From: Amblyornis subalaris
Taxonomy: Eukaryota > Chordata > Aves > Passeriformes > Ptilonorhynchidae
Assembly (NCBI GenBank): GCA_018881555.1
Contig: JACAXG010000033.1
Location: 7,150,979-7,214,978 of the forward strand
Direction: 5' to 3'
Length of the DNA: 64,000 nt
The translations under genes and the position numbers were made by a program. The notes under the pieces were generated by a model that worked only from the letters and a program-made list of their open reading frames with translations, searched no databases and was not told the DNA's origin. Position 1 is the first letter of the stretch. Every line of letters starts with the position of its first letter. Positions 1-15,245 of this stretch are shown piece by piece.

Positions 1-2409
1 GCAGCAGTCCTCCTTTGGTCGGTTACAGGCAGTTTTCTTTCCTGCTTTCAGCCACCTACACATGGTACCTGTTCCTATTTTAATGTTGTCAGCCTTCCAC
101 TGGCTAAGCAAGTGGAACTGCCTCATTTTCCAGTCAGATGAGTGCCAAAGTCAGCATCTAAAAGGAGAGAACATGGGAGAAAGGGGCAGCCAGTTTTGCT
201 GGAAGTGAGCCATTAGATTGGTTCAGCTTTATCACAAACTCTCACCCTCAGAGATGTAAATGCAAAGCTGGAAGTGTCAGTTTAGGCTGCCAGCGAAGGA
301 CTTTGTGCTGAGGCAGCTGACAAGCTGGCCCACATTATCTCTGCTGACTCTGCTGTTGACCTCTGTCAGAAGGGCAGAGTCGCCAGCTGGGGGCTGTCGC
401 AAGACTTGTCATCATTTGCCAGTCAGTGTCCTCGCTCTGTGAACCCTCCTGCTGAGTTAGGGACTAACTATGGTGCATTTATTTGGCCTTTTTGTTGCAC
501 TGAAGCAAAGGTATTTGGCAGAAATCTACAGGATGGCAAAGTTCCTTCTGTATGAGGGAAAGTCTAACAGAGTGACTGTTGCTATTCTCACCTTGTTTAC
601 TTTTTGGAAAGCAAGACCAAGGTGTTACTTTTTTTCTACTCCCAGGAAAAAAAGACTCATAGAGAAGGAGGGAAAATTATTATTCCCTTTTTTTTTTTTT
701 CACTCAACCTCTGTGCAAAGTGGAGCTAGAGATGTAGTTCTAGTTCACTGACCTGTTATTTTCCAACTAAAATTCTTTCTGCAGTCCATATGACACTGGC
801 AAGTTTCAAAGGCAAAATAGTATGAAACTTGAAGTCTTAATGATTCTGTGAAGGTTTAGTCTCGGAGTAACTTGACTATATTAATTCCTGTTAATGGCTA
901 CTGTGAAAGCTAACCTTCAGTGAGTTATAACTTGCTTTATTAAAATTCGATTGAAAACACAGCTATGCTTCATCCATTATATATGTAAACACGGTCCATC
1001 CAAATTCTTGCCAGTAAATCTCTTGTAGCAGTGATGAGAAATGCTAACAAAGTGCAGATCTACAAGCTGCTAAACCTCAGTAGTATTGTAGATTACAAAT
1101 AATGACTATGCACAGCCTTTTCCATAATGACAGAAAATGCGCAGCATTATTTTTGTTCTCCCTTCTGCTATCTGGGACAGAAGATGAGTGGAGGATGAAA
1201 ATCCATGTGTGTTTTTTTAGTGTGGTGTGCCACAGTCATTTTAGCTCATTGCATAAAAGTAACTTAGAGAGATGAAAGTGCCATGGGGTTTTTGCAAAGA
1301 GACTATCTGTATCTCATATTATTTTCTGTCTGAGGAGGACTCCCCCTGCTAGTGAACTCAATAGTTCTATAGTTTCTCCACTGGGAGGAAAATAATGTAT
1401 CAGGTCCAAATAAGTTAATTGGCTGTGATGATTTGAATAATTGCATTTACACAATTTACAGCCTCTGTTTCACAAGGTAGAAGTATTACAAAATTCATCT
1501 GCTTTTCCTTTTTTTCAGTTCTTCCATACTAAAGTCCACACAGTTTTGCTGGCAATGACTATTCTGTGTCCCTCCAGACCAGAGACATTAGTTAAAAGCA
1601 AGTTGGGATGATGGGTTAGCAGAAGCCCAGGAGAGCCAGTGTTCTCTTCTTTGTCTGTGGGAAAGAGTTTATTTTGAAACAACAGAAAGTTACCCAAAGC
1701 AGAACAGAGAAGTCTGTGATCCACTGGGTGTTGTATGCTGTTGGAAGCCTCGTCAAGAAAGGGCAGGTAGGGAGGAAAAACAAATAACAATCTTTAAGAG
1801 ACAAACACTGTTCAGAACACAGGGAGCTTAGGCCAAGGTCAGAAATAGCCTGACCTAACTAGATAGCTGAAGTCAGAAAAAAATTAGATATGATGAAAGT
1901 TTCCACAAATCAGCAAAGAAACCACGAATTTCAAAAGGCATTTAAAAAACTTGAAATGGCTCCTGCTGCAGGCTGCTGACTGCTCAGAAGTGTAGGAAAT
2001 TGAGACATAAAGATGAATAGAGAAATTATTCTATTCTTATTCCTTATCCTGCAAAGTGTTTTTTATCTTACTAAGCAATGAGCAATGGTGATGGAAAACC
2101 CTGTACTGATGTGCGTGTTTGATTAGACATATTCTTTTTGTGTACTTTAGTCTAGAACACCCCTCTGGGGGGGTTTTGGCCATTTTGTTTTTGCTAAGAA
2201 CACATCTAAGACTTTGAGAGGTAAGGCTGCAGTCCTCACAAAGGGCTATTGCACACATTTAGCACTGAAATATCTTTACATACTGTCTTTAAGCAGGGGA
2301 GGGACGTACACTCTTGTAACAAATTAGAGGCTAGCAATACATAATAAGCTGAGATTCCATGTAATGCTATGGAAACAGCAAGATCCCAATTACACCTATG
2401 GATCTGCTC

Positions 2410-2410
2410 N
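2410..2410. other. Single ambiguous base (N)
   Basis: One N interrupts otherwise continuous sequence. It may be a single ambiguous call or a one-base placeholder for a gap of unknown size; nothing around it is repetitive. Confidence 0.95.
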
Positions 2411-4263
2411 TGATGTTGGAAAAACTTGACTTCAGGTTCATAGCAGATGACACAAACAAGACCGGCTGTGGTTCTCATGACAACTGCATTGTCTTTCGTT
2501 CTTACTTTCTCTTGTCATAAAGGCAGCAATGAAAAAGGTAAGACTATTTAATTGGCACAAATTAAAAAAATCTTATGCAATAAAATTATAGCTATATAAT
2601 AATGAAGATACTTTCCTTAGTTTATGAAGTACTAATGCAGTAGCATTGAAGTTTTAATTTTTCAGTACTATTTGAAGTATGAGGTACCAACTTATGTTAA
2701 CCTAATGTTAACATTAAAAATGGTCCCAGTGAAGACAATTAGGTCTATATGAAGTCCACATGCTGCTGTTGTCAAGATTTTCTTTCTGCCACCCAATACC
2801 AAGAGTTTAATTTCATTTCTTTGTGGTTTTTTTCTTTAGTGTTTGCGGAAAACAATGTTGGGAATATCAGAAGTGAACTAAGAATGAATTTAAATAAGCA
2901 AACTAATCCTACAGAATTATTATGCTTTCCCCTTCCTTTCTAACCAAAATCTCTTATACTTCAATTTACGCCAAAAATAACACTACCTTTATCTTCTGCA
3001 GCTATTTCAGTTGCCTTACATGCATGCATACTTTATTTCTTGTGGGTTAAATGAAGAGTCACTTTCCTTTTACCAGCAGAAAAATTGAGGAGAAATATAA
3101 ATTTTTATACTTCTAAAAAATTTCTGTGCCTCTGAAAAGGCATTCAGGAGTGCAATATAAAAGCAAAAGAATTTAATTCAGAAAGTATTTTGGAAGAAAT
3201 TTATGATAACTGGAGGTGCTAAAGTCACTGTGGCCACCAGTTCTATGAAAGTACATAAGTTTGTCCATGTGAAAAGACCCAAATACCCCTAATTCTTCTG
3301 ATGTTGTTGTCCAGCTGTACATCAGTGTATTTCTTGAGATACTTCTTTCTGCAGTGCTCAACTTTTTAAAACCACCTCACAAAGCAAAAGAGTGAAAAAA
3401 TGCTCCATGATGAGTATTTTTAACTTCTACTTCACTTGCAAACTTTCTGGAGACATTATCATTCATCCTTTAGTCTTGTCGCTGGTGTGATTACCATGAA
3501 CAACAGCATCAACATTAGTATTCCAGAGAGACAGACCAAATACCCTCCAGTGGTAGAAAAGGCCTTTTTTTTCCCCCATAATCCTGGTGCTGTAAGGCAT
3601 GCCAGAGCAGGTGAAACGAAAGTGGTAGATTCAGTGGCGAAAAAGTAAGAGTACAATATAATCCAAAACAACAATGGTATAGTTTTATTGTTTTTAAGAT
3701 AACAAAATAATATTAACAAGATAAAAATATTTAACTATGTACTGGAAAAGGTCAAAACTGCCAATGACTTTGCAAAGGACCTTGTAACTTTTTCCTGTGC
3801 CTCTGTTCCTACTCAGCCCCAGCTGCTATGTGCTCGTGTCTGCAAGCCTGAGTAGTCAGAGAAATCACCTCTGACTGCAATGGGACATTTTTGTGTACTT
3901 TGAAAAGACAAGCTTGCAGGGTGGAGAGGCTGACCAAGACCTGCTCCCAAGATACGTTCTTTCCAGTTCACTTTTTCACCAATTTGACATGACAACACAT
4001 AGGGGATAAATGAAAATACACATGGTCAAACTTTCAGTATCAATTTAATGAAAAAAGGCATATAGGACAAGATTAAAATGTCCTTTGAAAGGTAATGTCC
4101 AATTTTTTTTTTTTCCACCTTATAACAGTTAAACATTTGGGGTCTATTTATATTGCCCTGGATATTAATAGCCTACACAGGGTTTTTTGTGATGATTTGT
4201 TCTCTTAGACCTCCGTGTCACTGTGTTGCTACTAGATGTCACCGCTTTATATAATTATATCTA

Positions 4264-4286
4264 TGTGTGTGTGTGTGTGTGTGTGT
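4264..4286. repeat. (TG)n dinucleotide microsatellite
   Basis: This is an uninterrupted TG run of about eleven and a half units, flanked on both sides by AT-rich sequence (ATATAATTATAT on the left, ATAA on the right). It is likely polymorphic in length. Alternating purine-pyrimidine sequence of this kind can adopt Z-DNA. The minus-strand open frame across it reads an HTHTHT run and is not a gene. Confidence 0.95.
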
Positions 4287-7200
4287 ATAACCTCTAAGGA
4301 AATTTTACTGAGGTCTATAAAATTCTGTTGAGTTTGGACTCCACTATCTTCAAGACAGAGTTGTGCCTGATTACATGCAGTAGCAATATCTATTTCTTTC
4401 TGATTTATAGGCTTGATTAGGAAGGATTTAACCATCTCAGTTTCGAGACTGAAGGATTCAATAGGATTTATGATTGAAGAAAATAACCAGGAAGCTGAAA
4501 CTAGTTTTAGAGGTAGCAAAATTATTTTTATAGTCAGACTTTGAGTAATTATTATTGCCCAAGGAGAATTGGAAAATGACCTTTTGACATGCAAGGGTAG
4601 ATTTGATTTAAAAATTTCCTGAATTAAAAGAAAGAAAAGAACCCAAGCTTTTTTCTTCTTGATCTTAATGAGATACAACTCCATTTTGTTCTTCAAAATT
4701 TCACAGCTCTGGTTTCTTTACATGGTCTATTCCCCTACTTTCCAATTTCACTCTGTTCTCAGCTACTTGAAAGATGGCTACTGAAGCATGTTGACACCAT
4801 CTGTGCTTTCAGAAAATAAACTCTTTGATAATAAAAGTAATTTTTATTTTGGAGACAATTGATGTACCATTTTCCATTCCACCAAGATAACCTTCGCTTA
4901 GAATTCTTCTCACAGCCACCTCAAAAATACCTGGAAAAGGGGTTCTCCACCTCAGATTCATGATGATTAAATGTCTTGTTTACCACTTTTAGAACTGCCA
5001 CTGATGTGGTAGATGGAATCGTTAAAGTTCTGGTTCATAGTTTATTTTGTACTTAACTACTTTTTCCGAAGTTGAATGAGTAGAACCTTGAGACAAGGCA
5101 CTGCACTATTTAGTCTTTGCAATAAACAATTGTTGTAGCTCTACAGACTTATTAGTCCATGAATTACAATGCTATGAGCACAGCAATATGATAGAAGCAG
5201 TGAGTGTGAAATAATTTTTTGTGGATTCTGTTGCAGAACAGAGGCTTAAGAACTCTTGCTTAACTTCAGGTATCTTATATATATAGGCACATTCTGTTAT
5301 CTATATCTGTAATATAGGAAAGATTACAGTGCTTTAGTACATATCTCTGTAGTTGCTTGAAATATTGAGCTTTAAAATATTAACAGAATTAACCAAACAA
5401 CTCTGGGGGTTTTCTATCATTTTGCAAAAATTAGCAAAGATTTCAATTTAAATTTCATTAGCTTTTCCCAGTATTAGCCAAATTTTCTGGAAAGATCAAT
5501 TGTAAACAATTTGATCTTATCAGCTAGCTCCTCAGTTCTTTCCCTCTAATTAGAGTTTCTAGTAAAAGTTACATAGTTGATAAACTGTATTTCACAATAT
5601 CATTGCTGAATAGATTAAATAATTGTGATATAGATGTTATATTAAGCCTCATTTTTCTTCCTAACCATCAAAGTGCTTATTATACATAGGTTTTTCTCTC
5701 TTCATAATCAATATAACATTGTTTGTTTCCTATGGAATCAGAAGACTCATTGAAATGAAAATCATAGTTGCAACCTCCTTCAATGGAGAGGCAGAATAAT
5801 GAAGAGAAGGCACAAAAGAACAAACTTTTGGTAGAAATTTTTTTGTATTTGGGAGAATTATGTTAAGATAATTTTTTTTCTTATATTAAGAGTTATATTT
5901 TAGTGGTCATAGCATTCGAATTCAGAAGAGTGTCGTATGCAGTTTGAAAGGTGGGGTTCAGCAGTTTGTATACAAGTGTACAGCAATTATTCAGAAAGCA
6001 AATGCATTCTCAATTGGTAGTGTTACTATAGTTACTGTTACTCCCTACGCTGAAGTGAAAATATGAAGAATCTCCCAGACAGTGAGAAGAATTTCCCTCA
6101 GGTGTTTATGATTAGCAATAATTTATTATTATTGTTAGATAATTTTGAGTGGATGATGAAGTTCTAACAGATTTTAAAATCATCAATACTTATTTCACAT
6201 TTGCTAATTGAATTGAGGTTTACTTTTCTGATTTCTGATGGTCACTAGATTATCCAGATTTTTTGCTTTCACAAGACTTCATTTGCAACATTTCTCCGAT
6301 ACAAAACTCTTTTTCAGTACAGTTCAGATGAACAGAAAAATAAAGGTGCTCAGTTATATTTTTCTAAAATTCTGACTATTCTATGCTCTAAAACATTAAT
6401 ATAACCTCTAACTTGTCTCGGTGTAAAGAAATATTGTGTACAGTTATTTTTTAACAGTATTATCACTCCAACACTAAGTCCTATTATTTACCACAAATCT
6501 TTCTGTTTTAATATAAAAGTTCTATTCACACCCCTGTAGTAAAAGTAAGATGTAAAGTGGTAGAAAAACTGGAACCACAATTTAGATAAACTATAAAAGC
6601 AGAATTTCAGGATAAAGAATTTTCATTTTGGACATGCCTAAACATCTTGCCTTTTCTGACTTCCAGTACTGAGGACATGAACAGAGAAATATTCTAGTTT
6701 AACACTTAAGTAATTAAATCAGCTTTGAATATCATACCGAGGTACATTTGTTCAGTAAGAAAACAGAAACATTTTTGAGTGTATATAATCCGTGCAAATA
6801 TTTTCTAACATATATTTTAAGAAAAGACCATACTTTTCTGAGATACACAGCTTCTTCTTTTGACAGATTTACAGAACATGAACACTTGACTATTACCTTT
6901 ACAAAAATCTTAATTTCTCCAGATTTATTTCATTCTGATAATACTTTGAATATTTATTGCCTGTGTTGTAATAGGAGCAAAAAAAACAGAGCTGAGTCTT
7001 CTAGGAGGCAAAGGGGAGTGTTACAGTGTTGATTCTAAGTTTCATGTCTGTTTTCCAGTTGCTTTAATAATACTGTAGGGGTGGATGAAAATATCTTTTT
7101 ATTAGTTCAGAGAAGTTTATACATTTCTGTGCTGTGTTTCTTGATCTTATACCTACTGAGACATCTGCACAGATTCTAATGTGGAAGTCCATCTATATTC

Positions 7201-8430
7201 AACTATGTTTTTTGCAGTGTTCTTAAGTCATAAATCAATGTCTTTCAGCTATAAAAATTGGGAAAATTATCTGATTAATTTAGAACTTCGAAGACATTAT
7301 CAAGGTAGAGTTTCTTGTGAAGTTATTATTTCAAAATTTACAATCTCTAAAAATTTTGTAGTGTTTCATATTTATTCAATTTCCAGTATCTAGGTTCGTT
7401 GCAAGAAAAAAAAATCCACTTTTATTTTCACATATTTCCTGAGTTCATTCAACCATGAAAGTATGTTAGCTTACTACCTTTTCTTTGTAGGATCAAAAAG
7501 AACGAAAATTTCCTACTTTCAGTGACAAACAACTTTGACACAACTTGAAATCCTTTTTTATTAAAGGAATCCCATGAGAAACAGCAAATGTCTTTCAAGA
7601 AGCCTAAACCCATCATCCTTTTGTATTCAACCTTCAGCTGCTTGCTCTGCAAACTATTTTCTAGGCAGCAAAGGTATCTGCTTGAATGGATACCAAAACA
7701 ATCTTCAGTTTATACCAATATTAATATTGCATTTTGTCATGTTTTATTTGGTGGTTTTGAAGACAGTAGCACAGTGAACACAATGGAGAAAGAGGGAACA
7801 AAAAGTATATTCTTCTCTTTTCTTTGCTTCACCTAATCAACACTGGTTTTTTGTGTCTGTGAAACAGTGAAAGCAAATAAATCATTTTTTACATAGTCAA
7901 TTTCATTTTAATTAGTACCAGATCACTTAAACAGGTCTGCTTCTCAGAAATTTTCTGCTGCTGCTATCACTGATGCAAATCCTGCAGATATTACTCTTAT
8001 GACTCTCATTTTTACTTGGTCAATCTCACATCAAATTCAAAGGATGTGTAATTGAAGAAAATTGACTATAAATAAGGTAAAATGTCAGGAGATGGTCCAG
8101 GAGGACTATGTGACTTAAGTGTTAATGGACTCCATGTAATAACTAGAGTGTTCAGATTTAAGGGCTTTTTTGGCCCGAGGCACTTAGGCACAAATCCATC
8201 CAATCCAGCTTCAAATCCATCCATATCTTAAGTGGATTGAACCAATTTCTCTCTCAATTTCTTTCTCTTCATCTAAGGAATGTCACTTAGATGTCTCATT
8301 TAAATTCCTAGTTCAAATGAATCTTGGGATTTTGAGAATCCAATCATAAAGTCCTTTTTGTACTAATCCTATTCTCACAATGACAGAATGACCATCCAGG
8401 TCATATTATGCTAAAGGCAATGAGCGCTTT

Positions 8431-8720
8431 ATCACAGAGTTATGGACTGGTTTGAGTTGGAAGGGAGATCATCTAGATCTAACCCCCAGCCAGTGTGGGC
8501 AGGGACATCTTTCACTAGACCGGGTTGCTCAAAGCCCCATCCAACCCGGCCTTGAACACTTCCAGAGATGGGGCATCCACAACTTTTCAAGGCAACCTCT
8601 TCCAGTGTCTTATCACCCTCAAAGTAAAGAATTTCTTCCTAATATCTAATCTAAACGTCCTCTCTTTCCATTTGAAACCATTGCCCTTTGTCCTGTCAGT
8701 ACTCACATCACAGAAAAAGT
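8431..8720 (-). mobile_element. CR1 LINE fragment, 3' end, antisense
   Basis: Read on the plus strand this is the reverse complement of a CR1 3' region. It opens with ATCACAGAGTTATGGACTGG, a decayed version of the terminal octamer repeats plus the adjoining block. The usual series follows: GGTTGCTCAAAGCCCCATCC, CCTTGAACACTTCCAG, a GATGGGGCATCCACAAC block, and TTCTTCCTAATATCTAATCT. CR1 is a non-LTR retrotransposon of birds and reptiles whose copies are usually 5'-truncated, as here. Only the ORF2 tail and 3' UTR are present, so it cannot move by itself. Divergence from a typical young copy looks moderate. The right edge, where similarity fades, is approximate to about 15 bases. Confidence 0.93.
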
Positions 8721-9906
8721 AAAAATATAACAGTTAAACTATCTGTAAGATTCATCTTGTCGATTTTCCTGTGTTTTTATCCACTGTCTGGATATAGTGT
8801 TTTCCTGGGAGGTAGAAAAAAGCGAGTACAAATGCTGAGATTCACAGGACAAAATAGAGCCAAACAGTTACTCTATATGTTACAATACTGCATTGAGCAA
8901 CTTTCAGTTACAATATTTAGATAATACTTGAACTGTGCTGCTGTTTGGATAGAGCACACATAAAATATGCTCAAAACCAGGTCATACTCTACATATTGAC
9001 TGACCAGTAATTAGACTGTGCCTGCTGCCCTTTTCGATTGTTTATCCATCAACATTCCTTTGATAGTTTTATTGGTACAAATTTTCAAAAATCATTACAT
9101 CCAAAGTTTAAAACTGAAAAATGTGGGATATAATTACTTATTTATTACTTCCAGGAATAGAAATAGAACCATATAACTGTCTAATCAGAAAGCCGTATTT
9201 TGCAAGCATATATATATTTTTTTTTTATTCAGCCTAAAGCAAATATTTACTTCAATACAATATTTGAAATAATTGATTTATCTGATAAGTATTACAACTA
9301 GAACTATAAATCATAAAATATTTTAGAGTTGAATCTTGATTCTTCTAAGAATCTTTGAAAGAAAGTTGGAGGCTTCAGTGTCCTAGAGATCCGTTGCATT
9401 AAAATGCATTCCATAGTATAGAGATCCAATGAGTTTTCAGTGGAGACCATGAGGAGTTGTGAAGGGGAAATCGAAGAGCCTTGTTTACTAACAGAGTTAT
9501 TTGATATTGATTTGATCTAGCATAATTGTGTCATGACACTACTTGCCATCCACAAATATTTCTTCAGGGGATTTGAGTTTTTCTTTTTCCTTTTCTTCTT
9601 CCCTAGAGAAGGAGTCAAATGAAAGTTAATAGGAGCATAATTTGATACTGCACTTTCTACTTGTCTTGTAGCATAGGGTTATTTTGTATAAATGGTTATT
9701 TGGTTCCATAACTTTTCTTTATAACTGCTTTGGATATTACAGTAGTAGCAGTTTAAAGTAGATATAGAATTATCAGGGCCACTTTAATGTGATGCCTCTA
9801 TGATGTTTGCATTTCAAAGCCAACTAACACTTCACAAGAAACATTTGTAACCTGAACAACAGCAAAGGTAGAGATATTTTTGTCGAATACTCCCTTTATG
9901 ATAACT

Positions 9907-9923
9907 GTTTGTTTGTTTGTTTT
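9907..9923. repeat. (GTTT)n simple repeat
   Basis: Four consecutive GTTT units in an AT-rich context. Short, and probably of no functional meaning. Confidence 0.85.
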
Positions 9924-12900
9924 CTACTGTAAATAATATATTTAGAGAAGTTTAGTATACAGTCAACAAAAATTAAATTAATAAGGTTCATCACCCAGGT
10001 ACTGTATCTCACAACTACTTTTTGTGCTACTTATTGGTATCATTTAAAACAGCGGCATTTGGCGACCACCCTTTCCCATATTACATACATATTTTTTTTT
10101 CTTTACTTTCTGCATTATATTCTTCTTTCAAGTGCTTCCAGGACTTTTGTAATCCTTTCTTATGATTTCTAATGATTTTCTTCAGTTTAGAGATCAAATT
10201 AATGGTACAATTACATGCATATCAGTGCTATGTTTTCCTATTTTTAACTGTGGGGTTGTGGGGGCGGGGAGGATGGTTCCTCTTTTACAGCAGTTGGATT
10301 TACTTGAGTTCTAGGTTTTTTTGGCCTTCGGAATTTTTTGGACTTATTTCTATATTTTAAAAATACAAGTAAGCATAGAGCTTTATACATTCAATTTTTT
10401 TTTTAACACTTTCTCATTCTTGTTTCAAAATTACAAGTACAAAACACAGATTAATGTGGTGTAAATGCTTCTTTATTCTCCTAATAATTATATTACTCCA
10501 ATGTTAACAAGTGACTTTTGAAATATATGTAATGGATGTGGAATCACAGACATGAAGAAATAGTAGATTTTCATGAAGCTGAACAGCACATGCTCTAAAA
10601 CATTTTTAAATTAATCCTTTTATTTTTTTTAAGGAGAATTCAAAACATCAGAAAAATTTTAGATTCCTCTAGTCTTACCAGAAACATTACCTTTTAAACA
10701 AAGAAGAGATTAGATTTACGAGATAATAGGAAGCTATGCAGTGCAGTAGCTGATGTTTTGTTTTCTTCATCTTTGATAGTATCAGAAGTAGGTATTTTCT
10801 GAAGCAGGTCTTTATGCTGGGAAGCAGAATGAGGATGTATGACAACAAAATGAAGCTGTTTCCTTACACTTCACTAAGAAAAGTATTATTAAAACACTTT
10901 TTTTTCATAAACAACAATTCATTGTATGTATTAGTTCCTCTTTCCAACTCTGTTTTTATATAATCAGCTTGGAATGATTTTCACTGATTTATGTAGTGAA
11001 AAATTAAATAAGTTACAGGGCTTTCAGATTACTGCCTTCATTATTCAAGAGGATTTATTAGTGAGAACATTTCTGTGAGGAAAATAATTCAGCCAATAAA
11101 GAAAAATGATTGCTGAAATCTTCAAAGTACATAAATATCAATGTAGCTGTATTGATTGGTTCATTATATAACAGAATCTGAACTGGGAAGCAGAGGACAC
11201 GTGGAATTCAGTGAAGAGCTGTCCTTATTGGTTATATTGTAGAAAATTTCATCTAGAAAACAATCAGGTACTTTTTTATCAATGGCAAATAGAACTGAGG
11301 AAAAAATTAAAAGCAAGGTACGTTGAATGATTTCAAGAACATGATATAGAAATCTTTCTACACACAAATGAATGTTCTCAACAAATGCTCTCATAACAAC
11401 ACAGATGTGGCTCCCAGACATGAAGCTCTCTTCATTCAGAGATTAGAAGCACTCGTTGATATTTTGAGTGAAGAAGTGACTCAATATATCCATAATTTAA
11501 CACTGAGCTGTCTTGAGTGCATGTGAGGAAAGCAAGAGGAAAAAGTACTTTTGAGATTCCATTAACACAAAGACAGGCACTTGATAACCCTCAGAAAACT
11601 TAGTGATGAAAGGGATGTGCCTGTCCGATTCTCAGCACCAGTTGGTGGGTGCAGACATTCCTGGCACTGCAGGGCTCGGTAAAATGCACTTTGGAAGAAG
11701 TTGTTTGGGTTCATAAAATTAGTAATTGCTTGTTCTAGGAAAAAAAAAAATTAGAAGGATAAGATTACTTTTAGAAGAATATGCGTGAAAAATGAAATTG
11801 ATGTTACTCAAAGCTGCTGAAGAATTTTAATTACTTGTAAAAACAAAACCTAAAACATACTTTTAAAACTTATTTAAAAAAAAAGTTTTGTTGTTTTGCT
11901 AGCTGATGAGATATCAGATTGGTGCAATATGACTCCTTGAAATGGCAAATTTATCTTAGGGAGAGCAGAGACATTGGAAATATTATTTAAGTATGGATGA
12001 TGGATCTTTCATAAAATTCTTTTAAAATTTCATATACTGTTGCTTTTGTTTAAACAGAAAAGTTTTGGAATTCAGGCAAATGAATGAACCCAGAACCTAA
12101 ATGCAATACTCCTTACAGACAATGCTATGTTTCGTAGGACTTGCATTTTCATCTGTGTAATACAACTGGTTGACTTCATCAAGTCACAGAATAAACTGTC
12201 CATGAATACTGGTTTATCATTTCATACTACCAGGGGCCAAAATTCAACCTCAAGCTTTGAAAAAATCTTATGGTTAGAAACAAAGAGGTTTAAGCCAAAT
12301 TTTCCTATATTAGAGCTGCTTCTCTGTTAGAAGAAACAGAATGAATGCACAGTTACTCTTGTGAGTAATAGAACACAGGACAAAAACGAACTGAGGCTTT
12401 AAAGCTTAGAAAGTGTAAGCTGTGTATGTCTTTCTAAATTGAAGTATATGACAAATGAAAAAAAGCTGTGATGATTTAGAGTTTTTCTATCTGGTACACA
12501 GTGACAAGTGATTTTGCCTTTTGGCTCTTGCTAAGCAAGATTACTTCCAAAGAAAACATGAATGTTCCAAAGTACATAATTGCCTGGAAGAAATACTAAT
12601 TTCAGAAAGCCAATTCAATGTTTGAAGAAAATAATACTCAGACCTTAACTAATCTGGCTAATATTTTTTTGGGTGGACACTAAAATCTTAATAGCGTTTC
12701 CTAATGAGCAACATTTCTCACAACCTCCCATTTAACAAATTTCTCTAATATTAATCTGAATAAGTCTGACACCTTACAGATTATCTAGCATGTCTTTTAG
12801 CATGTTGAATCTCTGTGAAGCAGCGTTGCACTTTATATGAAGCCCTGCTAACTGAATCTGGAGTGTGCCATTGGGCAACAGCATGCCTGAGCAACTTGTG

Positions 12901-15245
12901 AAGTCCTTATTTTTCTAGGTGTGCACTGGTTTTAATAACTGATCTGAAGTCAAACTAATCTCTAGTACAACTATAATAAAGTCCAGGCAGCATTTTTAAT
13001 TCTATAGACCTGCTCCAATGGTCTTTCAATGCATTGCATTTTCCAACAGGTTTTATACTTGAGTAATTCTTTATATATACAATCATAATATTGTAAATAG
13101 AATCTAGATAGTGAGAAATTTCTTCTTTTTTATATAACCTTCACTAAAAGCTGCATACCATTGTGCTCATTACAGAATACAAGAAAGTACAAAACAGACA
13201 AGATAATGAACTAGTTTAACTCTACAAAGGGAATTACGGACTCACATAATGCAATAAAAATTGGGATTTATTTTTACTTCGGTCACATGCTTAGACTTGC
13301 ATACTGCAGTTTAGAGTGGCACAATAATATTAGTACTATCTGAAAGAGAATGCTGTTAATGTGAATGAAATTAGTAGTGCTTTGTATTTGCACAGACAAT
13401 TAATATCTATCTTTTATCTTCATCCAGTTATTTAAAGGATTGCAATTGCCATTATTCTGTCTGTAAAGCGATAATGGTTGCATGAGCCGTTAACAGTGAG
13501 AAGTTATGATCAGATTTTGTCAGTGCTCAGAGAAAAGCTGACCTTCAAGAAGTTGCTCTAGCTTTGGACAGATTAAGGGCGTGGAGCCCAATATCCTCTT
13601 TCCAATAGTCAACAGTGAATATCCACAGAGGAGCCTAAGAACAGTTCAAGTATACAGGAATATTTCTCCAGAACATACCCACAGCTTCCAGCAATTTGCA
13701 CCTGTGGGTTTCTGGAGCTAGAGAACATTCCCCTGTATTTAGCAACCTTTGGTTTATTTTTCTGCATAAATTTGCCCTTGAAAAACTTTACTTATTGCCT
13801 TTCCATATAAGAATACTGATTATGCAAATGTGACTTTTTCACAATAATAACTTTTAAATTACCTATTGGTCAGTTAGGAATAAATTCTTCAGAGCAGCAT
13901 AATCTTAACTGTTCCTCCTTTATCATATAAGGCAGGAATTAAAATATACAGCTTACACAGGCTATGCACAAACATATTTTTGCCAAGCTGGCTAGAGTGA
14001 TATAAAGCATTACTGTCCCCATCTGTTCAATTACTACTTCTGCATTCTGAACACTATGTTATTAAGAAATCTCTGCTTGTTCATAAAACAAATTAACTTA
14101 AATCACCCTGTCTAGTGATTAGTCTGAACTTTTTTATTATAGGAGATTATATATTGTGCTCACACTATCATTTATGGCATATCAACTGTGTTATCCAAAA
14201 TGTCCAGCATAGAAGAGGTTGTAAAGAGTTTGACTAAAACTGCAGCAGTGCCTATCTGCGAATGCAGTCTTCCTCGCATTTGTTTATATTTTTTAAAAAA
14301 ATTAGAAGTTTTAAAACCCCCATATTTTTGAGTAATAAAGGACAGAGCGTTAATCGCTTTTGGAAGTATGTTGCATGTGGCCAAGATCTGAAATACAGAG
14401 TATTAATGTAGGAAACAGGGTGTTCTCTCTGAATATTTTATGTATATGTGTCCTTTTATCAGTAATTCAAGTATACCAGTAGCCCAAGAAAAAGGCAAGT
14501 TTTTTTTATGCTGTATAATTGAAAAATGCTAAAAACAAATTTTCCCAATTAAGAATATGCTGAATAAATGACACTGAAAAAGGTTAAGTTCACTTTTCTC
14601 TATAACTTTTCCATGTAATGCATGTAATTTTTAATTTATTTATTTTCTAATGCTGATTAACTTGACAGTGTTCTGACCTGAGTAAGAGAGGGTGGAAGAT
14701 GGCTCACAGGTATTACAATAGTGTGAATCTCTCTTGATCTGTCATTGTCTGTATCTAGGAGTGTACAGTCATCTTGAATGAAAATAGAAAAGTTGATGAG
14801 TTTGGTGAACATGTATAAACATTCCTCCCACATCAAGCCTTCAGTTATTTTATGAACAGGCAACTTTCACAACCAAATGAAAAAATACAATTCTTTACTA
14901 TTTCAGAGTAAAAGGATATTTCCCTGAATTTTCCCCAATAGTAGTAATACTTAAATAGATTTTTTTAAAAGTGTTTATTAAGGAGAAATGCAAATCTGTG
15001 TAAGTAACAAAGTGATGTGTAGTGAAAAAAGAAAGAAGGAACTATAGTGGGCAAGAGTGCAAAACATCGAGGGAGGTGCAATAGAGCTTTCGTAACTTTT
15101 CTGATTGTATCCCCATGTTTGAACATGCCCCCCTTTGGAGTCAGAATTTTGAATTGTTTCTGATGATTGCAGATCAGCCTAGCCTTCTGGTATCTTCTGC
15201 TTCTAACTGGAATCCCAAGAGTGTGTTTAGAACCTCCTCTTACAT

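Larger units (their letters stand above)
1..8430. other. Unassigned non-coding sequence, left flank
   Basis: No gene, RNA or recognisable transposon is visible here. All open frames are short, lie on both strands and have low-complexity composition. The first 460 bases are clearly richer in G+C than what follows, but I recognise nothing in them. A (TG)n microsatellite lies at 4264-4286, and a single N at 2410 marks an undetermined base or a collapsed gap. Ancient, strongly decayed repeats could be present that cannot be seen by eye. Confidence 0.6.

Noticed and set aside
4247..4696. 149-codon open frame, minus strand
   Set aside because: It depends on the (TG)n run (HTHTHT) and K/I-rich AT sequence; no recognisable protein family.
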